A DNA stretch of 64,000 nt from Flavivirga spongiicola (GCF_030540825.1 NZ_JAUOEO010000002.1:620001-684000); one strand, 5' to 3'; counted from the first letter of the stretch, positions 26,791 through 35,985 are shown. Notes: generated by a model not told the origin, from the sequence alone. Translations and numbers: made by a program.

Positions 26791-28282
26791 ATGTGCTAGT
26801 ATTTTTACTCATTATGCTCAAACATCTTTTCAAAATCAAAGGATTATTTATTATTACAATACATAATCTAATTCTTGTTCTTGAAACAATTTGAAATAAC
26901 ATTTTGGATGGATGATAATACGGCTTGTATTTATAGTTCTTTGTCGATAGTTTATCGTTTTCATAATAGAAATATTCATCTATAACAGCCACAACATTAT
27001 CAAATTCTTGCCCAATTACGGTATGTGCATTGTCATCTTCGTTTTCAATTCGATGTTGTTCATAAGGTAAAGTATGAGCAGTAGAAGGTGTGTAATTTGT
27101 GGTTTTCCAACCTTCAGACTGTAATTGAGTTAAATATATTTTTGCGGTTTTATGACTGTCAAAGTATTTTAATTCAACTTTTGAGTAATCCATTTTATGT
27201 ATTGCCTCTTTTGAATTAAAAAGACATTTTATAAAACGAGCAACTTCTTTATTAGTTCTTATTTTTGTAGTTAATTCAACACAATCTAGTGTAGTGTTTT
27301 TTTCAATTTCTGAACTGGTATTTGCTCTAATTTCTCCACCTCTTAACGTTTGTACAGAGTCATAAGAAAAAATACAATTTTTAGAATGTAGTTTTACTTG
27401 TTCAATTATATGTTTTAATTGATTTTTATATATTCTTTGTGCTTCATCAACTACAACTAGATGATATTTCGAATAATCTTGATGCATTAGACTTTTAGCA
27501 GCAATAATTTTCCAAGCATAATCATCTCTTAATATAATGTGTCCTTTGTTTAGTAAACCGCAATGTATAATAATAATTTCTTTTGATTTATAGACTTCCT
27601 TTGCAATGTCATAAGTGAGCAAAGTTTTACCTGTTCCGGCTTTTCCTTTAATCGCAATAATTGAATGTTTTGGTGTATTTAATTCTTTTAAAACTTGATT
27701 TTTAATATCTTCTTGTTGAACAGTTAGAAAATATTTACTTTTTATAAACTCTTTTGTTGAATTAAAAGGAGATACTAAATAATTTGATGGGTTGAAAAAG
27801 TTATCTATATTTTCTAGTTTAATTACATTTTGAGAGACTAACTTTTCAATTAAATGTCTAATATTTAACTCAACTAAATTATTACTTGTATCAAGTCCAT
27901 AGAGTTTTTTAGAAGAAGATACATAAGTAAATAAATGAGTTTCTTTTTTTAAAAAATCTAAATAATATTTATTTCGTTTAAGTTGGTCAGTAATTGCAAC
28001 TAAATTACTATCTCTTTTTAGTTCGACATTTACAATCGTTTCTTTGTCAAATCTTAATAAGTCAAACTCCTTTCCGATTTGCGGAATGGTATATCCAATA
28101 AAGTATTTATCAAATAATTCAATGTTTTTTGTAAGAGATTTTAAATGACTATATAAAACAATTAAATCCTTTAATTCATCATTTTTAATTTTAATGGAAA
28201 AATAATCTAAATACGATTCAAAAATATCAGTTGGCAATTTTGAATGAGCACTTAAAATAGATATGATGTTAGATTCTCTCAT
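26789..28282 (-). CDS. C6: DUF2075-like superfamily 1 helicase/ATPase with N-terminal nuclease-like domain
   Basis: 497 residues, the largest cassette gene. The N-terminal part (about 50-115) has a GKEFDLLRFD...IVNVELKR pattern like the PD-(D/E)XK nuclease core. The C-terminal part has Walker A IKGKAGTGKTLL, Walker B LVVVDEAQRIY, FSYDSVQTL and a late region NAHTVIGQEFDNV typical of DUF2075 helicases. Such helicase-nuclease proteins are often antiphage factors; that role is inference here. The stop codon TAA is made from the GTTA core of the cassette boundary. Confidence 0.8.
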   Translation of the reverse strand: MRESNIISILSAHSKLPTDIFESYLDYFSIKIKNDELKDLIVLYSHLKSLTKNIELFDKYFIGYTIPQIGKEFDLLRFDKETIVNVELKRDSNLVAITDQLKRNKYYLDFLKKETHLFTYVSSSKKLYGLDTSNNLVELNIRHLIEKLVSQNVIKLENIDNFFNPSNYLVSPFNSTKEFIKSKYFLTVQQEDIKNQVLKELNTPKHSIIAIKGKAGTGKTLLTYDIAKEVYKSKEIIIIHCGLLNKGHIILRDDYAWKIIAAKSLMHQDYSKYHLVVVDEAQRIYKNQLKHIIEQVKLHSKNCIFSYDSVQTLRGGEIRANTSSEIEKNTTLDCVELTTKIRTNKEVARFIKCLFNSKEAIHKMDYSKVELKYFDSHKTAKIYLTQLQSEGWKTTNYTPSTAHTLPYEQHRIENEDDNAHTVIGQEFDNVVAVIDEYFYYENDKLSTKNYKYKPYYHPSKMLFQIVSRTRIRLCIVIINNPLILKRCLSIMSKNTST

Positions 28283-28312
28283 TGTTGATTGTGGTTTGCT
28301 CTACTTGCACAT

Positions 28313-28497
28313 AACGTCTCGGCTATGGTTAGTACGGGAATTAAAAGTAATGAACTTTCGATTAAGCACTTAGCCAAAACTTTTTATTTTGTTTTATCTT
28401 TTTTGTTCTAAAGCCAAATCAAAAGATTTGGCGGTGTCGGCGGATAAGCGAACTCTATATCTTAAGCAACAAACCCGCATTAATTATAGGTAATGTT
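28313..28497 (-). repeat. Site 6: attC-like, 185 bp, family C
   Basis: Arms CTATGGTTAGTACGGG and CCCGCATTAATTATAG, with a nested hairpin GCCAAATC AAAA GATTTGGC. Near-identical to sites 9, 20 and 23. The arm GTTACCCATA pairs with TATGGGTAAC at the right end of C7. Confidence 0.88.
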
Positions 28498-28505
28498 ACC
28501 CATAG

Positions 28506-29156
28506 TTATTTTTCTAATTTCATTTTTGTTAAGTTCATTTTCTCTGTTTTCCTCGGATATTTTCCGTGTTCAAAAGTCAATTCAATATCATATTCATAGC
28601 CATCTTTTTCAATTCTTTGCAATGAAATTAAATCCACGTTATAGAAAAAACCTATTCGAAATAACTCATAATCTTCTCCAAGGTTTTCTGGTCCAACAAC
28701 AATGTAAATTGAAACAGTACAATTACACATTTCAAGAGGTAATGATTTGCCATCACAAATACTGAATGTTGAATAATTTAATAAATCTAATCTTTCACGA
28801 ATATTCCCAAAAGTTTCGGCAAATAATTTATTGTCAAGCTTAGTTAATTCAACATCTCTTTTGAAAATATACTCATTTCCGTATTTTGCCAAATCTAATG
28901 TGTCCTCTGAATATCTTTTATCGAGTATTTTTATAATTTTAGAGTCTAATAATTCAATTATTTGATTGTCTTTATTCTTTGTGCCTAATGTTTTAAGAAC
29001 AGAAATTTGTTTAATCAATTCAGTATTCTTTTTCTTGATTTCCGTTAGTTGAGTTTTTAAAAAGTTGTTTTCCTCTTTTAATTCAACATTTTTTTTATTG
29101 TCAGAACAAGAAAAATTTAAAAATAGCAGTAGGATTATGAAAAGTAGTTTGTTCAT
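28506..29156 (-). CDS. C7: coiled-coil lipoprotein
   Basis: 216 residues: signal peptide with lipobox LNFSC, a coiled-coil (about 24-60, KEENNFLKTQLTEIKKKN), then a compact C-terminal domain. No family was recognised. An IS481-type element is inserted between this gene and the upstream (right) end of its cassette, separating it from site 7. Confidence 0.7.
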   Translation of the reverse strand: MNKLLFIILLLFLNFSCSDNKKNVELKEENNFLKTQLTEIKKKNTELIKQISVLKTLGTKNKDNQIIELLDSKIIKILDKRYSEDTLDLAKYGNEYIFKRDVELTKLDNKLFAETFGNIRERLDLLNYSTFSICDGKSLPLEMCNCTVSIYIVVGPENLGEDYELFRIGFFYNVDLISLQRIEKDGYEYDIELTFEHGKYPRKTEKMNLTKMKLEK

Positions 29157-29206
29157 TTTTTAATGTTCGTTAAGGGACATGTTTTACACAAGTTAAAGAT
29201 TAGACT

Positions 29207-30388
29207 TTACACTAAATTAGTTTCTAACCTTATGTTTGTTTTTTTATTTCTTAATTCATTTTCATTAAAGAAACCTAAAAATACGTTTCTGTAAAACACT
29301 TTCCAAATACCGTTACCAAGATTTTGGATTCCTACATATTTACCCTTTAGGGCACTTGTTAGATATACCCAATAATACGATCTCCATCTGATAGCTCCGT
29401 TTTGAGTTACCTTAATAACCTTATGGTCTAAATCATAATCAAAGTGAGGTGTTTTTTCAGGAAAAGGTCTAGCCGCAAAATCATGAACAGCAGCGGGTGT
29501 TTTCATATCTAAAGCTTCATGGGGCCTTATATTATTATACTCCTTTACAAAATGGTTTAATCTGCGTTGTTGGGTTTTTAGATCATAAGCTGAAGGTTTG
29601 GCACAAGCTGCCTTTAAGTCACGGTGCATACGTTCATGCCTTCCGTTTTGTTCGGGGTGAGCAGGATCAGAAAATACAGGGGTAATCCCAAGTTCAATAA
29701 ACCAATAAGAGAGTTGAGTATAGCGTTGGATGGCTCAGACAGAGCCAAAAGGGCTACCGTTATCTGTATGGATTTGTTCAGGGATGCCATACTTTCTAAA
29801 GACCTTTTTGAATTCGGCTTTAGCAGACTTTAAGTTTTCTTTATAATGCCCTTTTGCAGTAAACAAAAAACGGCTTTTGGAGTCAGCAATGGTTAGCGGA
29901 TGGCAATAGATCTTATTGCCCATTAAAAACTTGCCTTTATAGTCTGCACTCCAAACTTCATTACATGATTTAGGGTCAAAAATAGGGAATACAGGTTTGA
30001 CCCTTCGCATGCGCTTTTGAGGACAGACTAAACCGTTTTTTTTGAGTATGTTGTGGACAGTAACCACAGAAGGAACTATTTCTTTATTGAAATCGTTAAA
30101 CAATAGGGTTCTGATTTTTTTAGCTCCCCAACGTGGATATTTAGCCTTTAATTCAAGAATGCTTTTAACGATATTTTTACCCGTAGCGTTAGGATGTTCT
30201 CTAGGTGCTCTTGACTGGTCTTTTAGTCCATTATAACCTTGATTTTCGAATCTGGAAATCAGTTTGTAAGCTGTTGGTCTGGAGATTTCAAAGTTTTTGC
30301 ACAATTCTGTGATGGTGTATTTTCCTGTTCGCCATTCACAGATAAATTCAATTTTTTGTTCCATAGTTGTTGTTGCTTTCCAAGGCAT
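29207..30388 (-). pseudogene. IS481-family transposase, interrupted by a nonsense codon
   Basis: The frame starts at 30388 with a helix-turn-helix (ITELCKNFEISRPTAYKLI) and a DDE core (SADYKGKF, TDNGSPFGSV). A TGA at 29735-29737 stops it after SV. The same frame goes on to AIQRYTQLSYWFIELGI and HPEQNGRHERMHRD, which contains the last acidic residue, and ends at 29207. A single substitution would restore one protein of about 393 residues. It is therefore probably inactive unless read through. Confidence 0.88.
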
Positions 30389-30427
30389 GATAATTTGATT
30401 TTGATCTCAAATTACAACCTAAAAAAG

Positions 30428-30492
30428 TGTAAACTATGTCCCTTTAACTTTGTAAACTATGTCCCTTTAACTTTGTAAACTATGTCCCTTTA
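30428..30492. repeat. three 23-bp direct repeats at the IS right end
   Basis: Head-to-tail copies of TGTAAACTATGTCCCTTTAA plus CTT, the last one truncated at the element tip. They may be transposase-binding sites or the trace of repeated end duplication. Confidence 0.85.
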
Positions 30493-30510
30493 TCATACCA
30501 TATTATGGGT

Positions 30511-30700
30511 AACGTTTTTGTATAAGATTAGTGTGGGAGGTAGACAAACTTTATTTTGTCAGCCGAGCCACAAGCTTATACTTATTTTGTGTTTTTATCT
30601 TGTCTAGCTAAAAATAGACAAATAAGTTTAAGCTGACTTTATAAATAAACAAGAAACTTTAGGGAAACCATAAAAACCCACATTAATTTTATACGGTGTT
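30511..30700 (-). repeat. Site 7: attC-like, 190 bp
   Basis: Begins AACGTTTTTGTATAAGATTA and ends ATTTTATACGGTGTT. The arm GTTACCC pairs with GGGTAAC at the right end of C8, the shortest match of the set at 7 bases. Confidence 0.82.
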
Positions 30701-30714
30701 ACCCAATGTTTTTA

Positions 30715-31248
30715 TTATTCATAGAGTTGGTTTATCGTTATATTTTTTTTGTCTTTCAGATAATTCCTAACGAGTTCATTGTAACAATTCAGATTGTTAT
30801 AAACCATACATCCAAGGTCAAAATTTTCTATTCCGTATTCTTTTATATTTTTTGTTAAATTTCCTGAACCAACTAATCCGCTCGAAAAATATTTAAGTTC
30901 ATTGTTAGTTAAATCAGCCGCAAATCGGTCAATTATTTTTTCGCAATCCAATTCGTGATATTCCGTCAATATTTTTTCAGTCCTTTTCATTCCAAAATAG
31001 TCCAAAGTCAGTTGAGTTGTCGTAAACACAAATAAAACCCCAATTCCGAGTGCTGTTAAAATTACAAATCTGCTTTTTATCTTTAAATTTTTTGATATAA
31101 AACAGAATGTGATTAATAAAATCGCCAAAATTGCTGGAAAGTAAAATTCTTGATAAAAGAACTTGGACATTTTACTGTAACTAAAAATTCCTAATCCAAT
31201 TCCAATTAGAGTTAAAATCAGGATTATGTTTTTCAGTTTTTCGTGCAT
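30715..31248 (-). CDS. C8: hypothetical membrane protein
   Basis: 177 residues with three membrane helices (about 8-27, 34-51 and 60-82) and a soluble C-terminus of about 95 residues with three Cys residues. No family was recognised. The start is 18 nt from the right end of the cassette. Confidence 0.65.
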   Translation of the reverse strand: MHEKLKNIILILTLIGIGLGIFSYSKMSKFFYQEFYFPAILAILLITFCFISKNLKIKSRFVILTALGIGVLFVFTTTQLTLDYFGMKRTEKILTEYHELDCEKIIDRFAADLTNNELKYFSSGLVGSGNLTKNIKEYGIENFDLGCMVYNNLNCYNELVRNYLKDKKNITINQLYE

Positions 31249-31266
31249 TTTGGTCTAATGTCGGGT

Positions 31267-31327
31267 AACGTTAAATATAACAAACGTTGCTGACCTAAAG
31301 GGCAGCTATGTTTTATTATATAGTGTT
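31267..31327 (-). repeat. Site 8: attC-like, 61 bp (shortest clear site)
   Basis: AAC to GTT with one stem: TATAACAAACGTTGCTG pairs loosely with the CAGCTATGTTTTATTATATA side around GACCTAAAGG. The arm GTTGTCATTA pairs with TAATGACAAC at the right end of C9. Its size is close to classical attC sites. Confidence 0.82.
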
Positions 31328-31338
31328 GTCATTAGTTT

Positions 31339-31665
31339 TTATTCATTAATGATTTCCATTATCTCCGCTTCTCCAATTTTTCTTGGACCTTCGTGAATCC
31401 ACCAAATTCTACCTTTAACTATTAACTCTTCAATATTTTGATGTTTCAAAAACTTGACTCTTACGTTTTCAGTTTCGCCAGGGTATATTAGTTCTTTATC
31501 AAATTCAATTTGTCCGATATAAGTAGTTGGGAATTCATTTGAATTGGGTAAATATTCCATAACATGATTAGGACGATACTCGGTCGCAATTCCCGTTTTT
31601 CTTCCACCATCTTCCGTTGAGTATAAGGTTAGTTTAGCTTTAACACTAATTATATCCGAGTTCAT
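31339..31665 (-). CDS. C9: EF-Tu domain 3-like small protein
   Basis: 108 residues. SVKAKLTLYSTEDGGRKTGI, the YRPNHV stretch and the end EGPRKIGEAEIMEI match domain 3 of elongation factor Tu, without the GTPase. Free copies of this domain occur in Bacteroidota. Role unknown: it could bind a tRNA- or EF-Ts-like partner or act on its own. It is preceded by a second gene in the same cassette, with an 8-nt gap. Confidence 0.75.
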   Translation of the reverse strand: MNSDIISVKAKLTLYSTEDGGRKTGIATEYRPNHVMEYLPNSNEFPTTYIGQIEFDKELIYPGETENVRVKFLKHQNIEELIVKGRIWWIHEGPRKIGEAEIMEIINE

Positions 31666-31673
31666 TCTATTCC

Positions 31674-31952
31674 TTAAGAGTTTTTAAAATTCCACCATTC
31701 CATAATTTCAGTTGCGATTTTTTCCGAATCGTCTAAGTCAATAGATAATCCGTAAGTCACAGTCAATTCACTATCTAAAACACGAGAGACTTTTTCAAAG
31801 TCTGCTCCTTTATATAAATGACTTAAAATTTGATGATTTAAAGAGTCAAATTCATCTTTTGGAGAACTGGGAATCAATTCCCACGAGTTCAAGAGTTTTC
31901 TTAACTCCAGAAAATCTTCTTGAAATTCCTTTTTAATTTGATCTTTATTCAT
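31674..31952 (-). CDS. C9: hypothetical small helical protein
   Basis: 92 residues from the ATG at 31952 (one at 31958 adds two). It is acidic and helical with no signal peptide, and ends ATEIMEWWNFKNS. It is translated before the EF-Tu domain 3-like protein of the same cassette. No family was recognised. Confidence 0.6.
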   Translation of the reverse strand: MNKDQIKKEFQEDFLELRKLLNSWELIPSSPKDEFDSLNHQILSHLYKGADFEKVSRVLDSELTVTYGLSIDLDDSEKIATEIMEWWNFKNS

Positions 31953-31966
31953 CCTCAATTAATGAC

Positions 31967-32151
31967 AACGCCACAGCTATGGTTAGTGCGTGGATAAAAG
32001 TAATTAATTTCTGATTAAGCACTTAGCCAAAACTTTTTATTTTGTTTTATCCTTTTTGCTCATAAAGCCAAATCAAAAGATTTGGCGGTGTTGGCGGATA
32101 TGCGAACTTTATATCTTAAGCAACAAACCCACATTAATTATAGGTAATGTT
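31967..32151 (-). repeat. Site 9: attC-like, 185 bp, family C
   Basis: Arms CTATGGTTAGTGCGTGG and CCCACATTAATTATAG, nested hairpin GCCAAATC AAAA GATTTGGC. The arm GTTGTGTGCA pairs with TGCACACAAC at the right end of C10. The C10 gene reads through this site's right arm and stops inside it. Confidence 0.88.
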
Positions 32152-32880
32152 GTGTGCAGTACTTTTACGTTCTGCCATTATTATTTGTTCAGCCCAAGAT
32201 ATTTTTTCGGCAAAACTCTCTTTTTCAAATTCAAAATATTTCTGTTGAACTTTATTCAGTATTTTGTCTGATAAAATCCATGATATAAACTCTTTTGCGT
32301 TTTCTGTTTTGTCATTAAATCCGCTTATTTTTCTTCTGTCAAAAATTGCGGTTTGTTCCTCAACTAATAACTCGGATAAATGTTTAATTGATGCGTTAGA
32401 TTCCGATTCACTCCAAATATTTAGTAAGTCAGAAAAGTTTGGGTAGAAGTGAGCAATTGTACTGAAATAATCTCTAAAATCCCATTCGGAAATTTCACTT
32501 TCTTCATTAATAATACTTTCCCACAGAGCAATCATAAATTCGTAGATAACATCTTGTTCAATTTGTGGCCAATTATTCCATCCTGCATAATTGAGCTTAT
32601 CAAATACTATCCAAATTTCATAAGGTGTTTTTATTTCTGCTGTCAAATCAAGTATTCGAGGTAGGAAATGTTTATAGTCATTAGAATTTCCCCAAGTTGT
32701 CATAGAACTTCCTGCAAAATGTGATAAATCATCTTGTGTTAATTCCGTTAAAGGTTTAGAGAATAACAATTCATTGTTTTTGTTCAAATCCGCAGATGTT
32801 CCTTCCATATTCGGATTAGCCAAATATTTTCCAAATATTTCATACAATTCTGATATGTTATTTTTTAATCTCGTAGTCAT
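32134..32880 (-). CDS. C10: hypothetical soluble protein
   Basis: 248 residues from the ATG at 32880; the longer TTG frame begins in the cassette core. It is acidic with no signal peptide. Motifs include SDLLNIWSESE and a long C-terminal helix. The last six residues (HNITYN) are encoded by the cassette arm and the site itself. No family was recognised. Confidence 0.65.
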   Translation of the reverse strand: MTTRLKNNISELYEIFGKYLANPNMEGTSADLNKNNELLFSKPLTELTQDDLSHFAGSSMTTWGNSNDYKHFLPRILDLTAEIKTPYEIWIVFDKLNYAGWNNWPQIEQDVIYEFMIALWESIINEESEISEWDFRDYFSTIAHFYPNFSDLLNIWSESESNASIKHLSELLVEEQTAIFDRRKISGFNDKTENAKEFISWILSDKILNKVQQKYFEFEKESFAEKISWAEQIIMAERKSTAHNITYN

Positions 32881-32896
32881 TTTTCGTATTGCACAC

Positions 32897-33019
32897 AACG
32901 GTCTCGGCTATGAGTAGTTGCGTGGGTTAGTACTTAACTTTGCAAGTACACATAAAGTTGGAAATTCCACAGGAATTTCCAAAGTAGGTGAGAACAAGCA
33001 ATTACTTATAGTCATTGTT
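32897..33019 (-). repeat. Site 10: attC-like, 123 bp
   Basis: Begins AACGGTCTCGGCTATGAG and ends ACTTATAGTCATTGTT, with a nested hairpin GGAAATTCC ACA GGAATTTCC. The arm GTTGGCAAA pairs with TTTGCCAAC at the right end of C11. Confidence 0.85.
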
Positions 33020-33032
33020 GGCAAATCGTTTT

Positions 33033-33233
33033 TTATTTTTTTCCTTTTCTCCAAAAATATCTTGTTAGAAACAAAAATAATGCTAACATTCCTAAAGACA
33101 TTATGGTCAAATAAGTTCTTTCGGGTGCAATATCTGGTGCAGGTGAAGTCATAATTCTATATGATTCTGACATTCCACCTAATGACATTAATCCAAATAT
33201 AAATGCGAGTATTTTGAAAAAGATTTTGTTCAT
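33033..33233 (-). CDS. C11: small membrane protein
   Basis: 66 residues with two membrane helices (about 5-22 and 40-58) and basic ends. It follows a larger gene in the same cassette with a 27-nt gap. No family was recognised. Confidence 0.6.
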   Translation of the reverse strand: MNKIFFKILAFIFGLMSLGGMSESYRIMTSPAPDIAPERTYLTIMSLGMLALFLFLTRYFWRKGKK

Positions 33234-33260
33234 ATTCTTATTGTCGTAATTTTAAATACA

Positions 33261-33818
33261 CTAATCGTAAATTTTTCTAAATTCCATTTTATTCTCCCAA
33301 CAATCTTGAAATTCAGATTCGCAATTTAATTCAAATCCGAATTCGGTCAATTCTCCTGAATATTTTAAAGGGCTTTTAGAAATTCCGACTGCGATTTCTT
33401 TTTTCGGATTTTCTTCAGCTCCGTAAACTTTATTTCGTGTTGTTTCAAATAATTCTCTTTGTCCAATTTCAAACTCAATTTCTTTTTCGGTCAGCTTGAA
33501 ATTCAAGAGTGGATTTCCGTAATGAAAAATTCCGTGTCCACTTCCGTCTTCAGTTCCAAAATAGAATCCAACTAATTCGTTGTCAACTATGTCAATAAAA
33601 ATGGAATGATTTTCTTCTTTATTTTCGGTTTGATATTCGTAAACTCCAATTATTTCATTATCGACTAATTGAGTTTCCAAATGCTCTTTTTCTATCTCTT
33701 TCCATACTTGTTGAGAATTCCACGCTGCAAATGGTACTGCGATAAATTTCGGAAAAGCATAAGCTAAAAAGAAATATGCAATTAAAAGTATTCCGATGAT
33801 TTTAAATATGCGTTTCAT
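33261..33818 (-). CDS. C11: hypothetical membrane-anchored protein
   Basis: 185 residues with an N-terminal membrane helix (about 5-27) and a beta-rich soluble domain (GVYEYQTENKEENHSIFIDI, FYFGTEDGSGHGIFHYG). The start is 11 nt from the core. It was not assigned to a family. Confidence 0.65.
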   Translation of the reverse strand: MKRIFKIIGILLIAYFFLAYAFPKFIAVPFAAWNSQQVWKEIEKEHLETQLVDNEIIGVYEYQTENKEENHSIFIDIVDNELVGFYFGTEDGSGHGIFHYGNPLLNFKLTEKEIEFEIGQRELFETTRNKVYGAEENPKKEIAVGISKSPLKYSGELTEFGFELNCESEFQDCWENKMEFRKIYD

Positions 33819-33829
33819 AAATGTTTGCC

Positions 33830-33954
33830 AACGTTTATGTATATGAAATGCTGCGTGTTTGTGTGCGAGGATTTTCCGAAGGAAAATCAGAAGCTAGCAA
33901 ACGAGCAAAAAACTTTGGTTTAGGTAAAACTAGCAATTTTTTATATACTGTGTT
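33830..33954 (-). repeat. Site 11: attC-like, 125 bp, family A
   Basis: Differs from site 1 at only about two positions although the cassettes on either side are unrelated. The arm GTTATGTGC pairs with GCACATAAC at the right end of C12. Confidence 0.88.
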
Positions 33955-34366
33955 ATGTGCTGGCTTTTTTTGTCAGTTTTACATTCCGATTTTTAATTGA
34001 CCAAACAAAGTTCATTATAAATACAATTATCGAAATCAATATTAAAGTCAAAGTCAGGCGAGAGTCAGAATTCAGAATATCCTCCGCAACAAAAGTCAGA
34101 GTAATTAAAATCAGATGCGAAATAGATAGGTTTTTATTAGTCAAATATCTCAAAATTGCTAAAATTCCATATCCAATCAAGAAAACAATCCATAAAATGG
34201 GCTTGATTACAAATATCCAATAACTTAAATCATAAGCCCAACCCAAAGTCCGATTATATCCAGTTTGAATTCCTCCAAAATACATGAGAATCATTAGTAA
34301 TAAAATGATTAACAAGAACATTCGTTTTTGAACTAATTTGTCAAATGTCATTTTTTCGTTTTTCAC
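33953..34366 (-). CDS. C12: hypothetical membrane protein
   Basis: 137 residues with four hydrophobic segments (about 13-29, 45-67, 80-95 and 101-121). It overlaps the preceding gene of the cassette by 26 nt. The stop codon TAA is part of the GTTA core of the cassette. No family was recognised. Confidence 0.65.
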   Translation of the reverse strand: MKNEKMTFDKLVQKRMFLLIILLLMILMYFGGIQTGYNRTLGWAYDLSYWIFVIKPILWIVFLIGYGILAILRYLTNKNLSISHLILITLTFVAEDILNSDSRLTLTLILISIIVFIMNFVWSIKNRNVKLTKKAST

Positions 34367-34541
34367 GAGTATACTTTTTGATTAAGAATCCATTAAACAA
34401 AAGGAAAAGAACACAAAAAATAATCGCACTTATTTCTCCATCATAAATGCTGTATATCAGAAAAAAACAACCAGCGATAAAAATTATTTTCCAAGTGATT
34501 AAAACCATTTCCAAAAATGAAATGTTAGAATTTTGTTTCAT
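34341..34541 (-). CDS. C12: small membrane protein
   Basis: 66 residues from the ATG at 34541; a GTG frame further up starts in the cassette arm. Two membrane helices (about 13-33 and 38-54) are followed by a strongly basic tail. Its end overlaps the start of the next gene in the cassette. Confidence 0.6.
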   Translation of the reverse strand: MKQNSNISFLEMVLITWKIIFIAGCFFLIYSIYDGEISAIIFCVLFLLFNGFLIKKYTREKRKNDI

Positions 34542-34567
34542 TGACGTTGTTTTTTCAGCTTGCACAT

Positions 34568-34692
34568 AACGGCTCCGTGTATGGTTTCGTTGCGTGAATT
34601 TAGCGATTAAGTTGGCAAGTACAAAACGGCGAGGAAATTCCGAAGGAATTTCCGTTGTAAGCCTTTACTAGCAATGAACTATACACATTGTT
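34568..34692 (-). repeat. Site 12: attC-like, 125 bp
   Basis: Begins AACGGCTCCGTGTATGG, ends CTATACACATTGTT, with a nested hairpin GGAAATTCC GAA GGAATTTCC. The arm GTTGTAAAAC pairs with GTTTTACAAC at the right end of C13. Confidence 0.86.
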
Positions 34693-34715
34693 GTAAAACG
34701 TTTTTTCTTCACAAT

Positions 34716-35243
34716 TCAATCGCTAGATTTTTTCTCTTTGTAGTATTTCCAAAACATTGGTCTTCTGTTTATAAACCAACCTCTATCTGACCTAATAATT
34801 GAACCGATGTTTAATTTGCCAATATATTCCCCATTTGTGAAATCAATCACAAAGTTATCGGTTTTTAAGGCATCTATTGGACCTTGGTAACTTATAGCAG
34901 AATATTCAACATTATTCCAATCCGTCAGACCATATGATTTTGCAGTTGCCATTATAACGTCAAAAGAATTCATCATTTTTGGGTGGTTACTCATAAATGA
35001 TTTTAAATTACTAGGGTTCATTTCTAGTTTGTCTATAAAGAATTTTACTTCGTGTTCGGTAGAAATTAGACTATTATACAATTCTTTATCATTGTTTTGT
35101 AAAGCGAATAAAATAGTTTTGCTTAAATCTTCAGGTGTTTTATTTCCAGCATTTTCTAAAGAATTAGGACTTGAATTGCAGTTAAAAATCAATATTAAAA
35201 TTGAAGTCAACAGTGAAATTTTGGTAATAGTGAATTTTCTCAT
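34716..35243 (-). CDS. C13: hypothetical lipoprotein
   Basis: 175 residues with a lipobox LIFNC (Cys about 22). The mature region looks like a small alpha+beta domain with a PEDLSKTILFALQNNDKELY helix, similar in outline to NTF2-like lipoproteins. That similarity is weak and not a firm assignment. Confidence 0.65.
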   Translation of the reverse strand: MRKFTITKISLLTSILILIFNCNSSPNSLENAGNKTPEDLSKTILFALQNNDKELYNSLISTEHEVKFFIDKLEMNPSNLKSFMSNHPKMMNSFDVIMATAKSYGLTDWNNVEYSAISYQGPIDALKTDNFVIDFTNGEYIGKLNIGSIIRSDRGWFINRRPMFWKYYKEKKSSD

Positions 35244-35280
35244 TTTCTATTGGTTTCTGGGTTCGGTCAAAATGTTTTAC

Positions 35281-35407
35281 AACGTTGTTGTATAAGATTA
35301 GAAGTTGCGTGTTTTAAACACCTTATTTAGCAAATACGAACCGAGTAGAAAATCCGCGAGGATTTTCGTAAGTAGGCTTGTACTAGCAATTAATTTTATA
35401 CGGTGTT
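35281..35407 (-). repeat. Site 13: attC-like, 127 bp, family B
   Basis: Inner arms GTATAAGATTAGAAGTTGC and GCAATTAATTTTATAC, nested hairpin GAAAATCC GCGA GGATTTTC. The arm GTTGGCAAA pairs with TTTGCCAAC at the right end of C14. Confidence 0.87.
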
Positions 35408-35422
35408 GGCAAATCGGTTTTT

Positions 35423-35818
35423 TTAATTCCATTCTACATCCAATTTTTCCAATTCCGCATTTAATTCCGAAAGCGATTTTTCTGCGATAATTTTTGTGTC
35501 AATTGTGAATTTTCTTAAATCCGTTTTCAGAATATACTTTTTCGATTTTTTTTCAATCCGTTTTATTTCCGACATTTTTAATGGTTTGTGAAATAAAGAG
35601 TTTTTTGAAATCACTCCATTTTCCAAAGTCAGATATTGTTTCTTTTTTCGGTAAAAAAGGACAAAAACAAAAATAATAGCTAATATTAAAAACCACGTAT
35701 TTGTCCATTCAAATTGTTCAGGTTCAAATATTTTAAATAAACCCATGATAACCCAAACAATTCCAAAGAACAGCCATATGGTTTGTCTTTCTCGTTTGTT
35801 TTTAAATTCTACTGTCAT
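35423..35818 (-). CDS. C14: small membrane protein with PH-like tail
   Basis: 131 residues: two membrane helices (about 12-29 and 38-57), then a beta-rich basic stretch (TLENGVISKNSLFHKPLKM, RIEKKSKKYILK) like the bacterial PH-domain group. That group is known in small Bacteroidota membrane proteins; the match is by layout only. Confidence 0.6.
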   Translation of the reverse strand: MTVEFKNKRERQTIWLFFGIVWVIMGLFKIFEPEQFEWTNTWFLILAIIFVFVLFYRKKKQYLTLENGVISKNSLFHKPLKMSEIKRIEKKSKKYILKTDLRKFTIDTKIIAEKSLSELNAELEKLDVEWN

Positions 35819-35859
35819 TGAGTTAATTCAATTTTTGTTAGTTCGGTTAACTGTTTGCC

Positions 35860-35985
35860 AACGGTTACGTATATGGAAAGTTGTGTGTTTGTGTGCGAGG
35901 ATTTTCCGAAGGAAAATCAGAAGCTAGCAAACAAAGCAACTCACATTGGTTAAGCACAAAATAGCAATTTTTTATATACTATGTT
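35860..35985 (-). repeat. Site 14: attC-like, 126 bp, family A
   Basis: Begins AACGGTTACGTATATGG with the nested hairpin GATTTTCC GAA GGAAAATC. The arm GTTGTACGC pairs with GCGTACAAC at the right end of C15, and C15's gene reads through this arm. Confidence 0.87.

Larger units (their letters stand above)
29170..30492 (-). mobile_element. IS481-type insertion element inside cassette C7
   Basis: The element carries one broken transposase frame and ends with inverted sequences: TTAAGGGACATGTTTTACA at the left and its relative CTATGTCCCTTTA at the right. The right end is built of three copies of a 23-bp unit (30428-30450, 30451-30473 and 30474 onward). The exact tips and the target duplication could not be fixed by eye. 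Confidence 0.7.
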
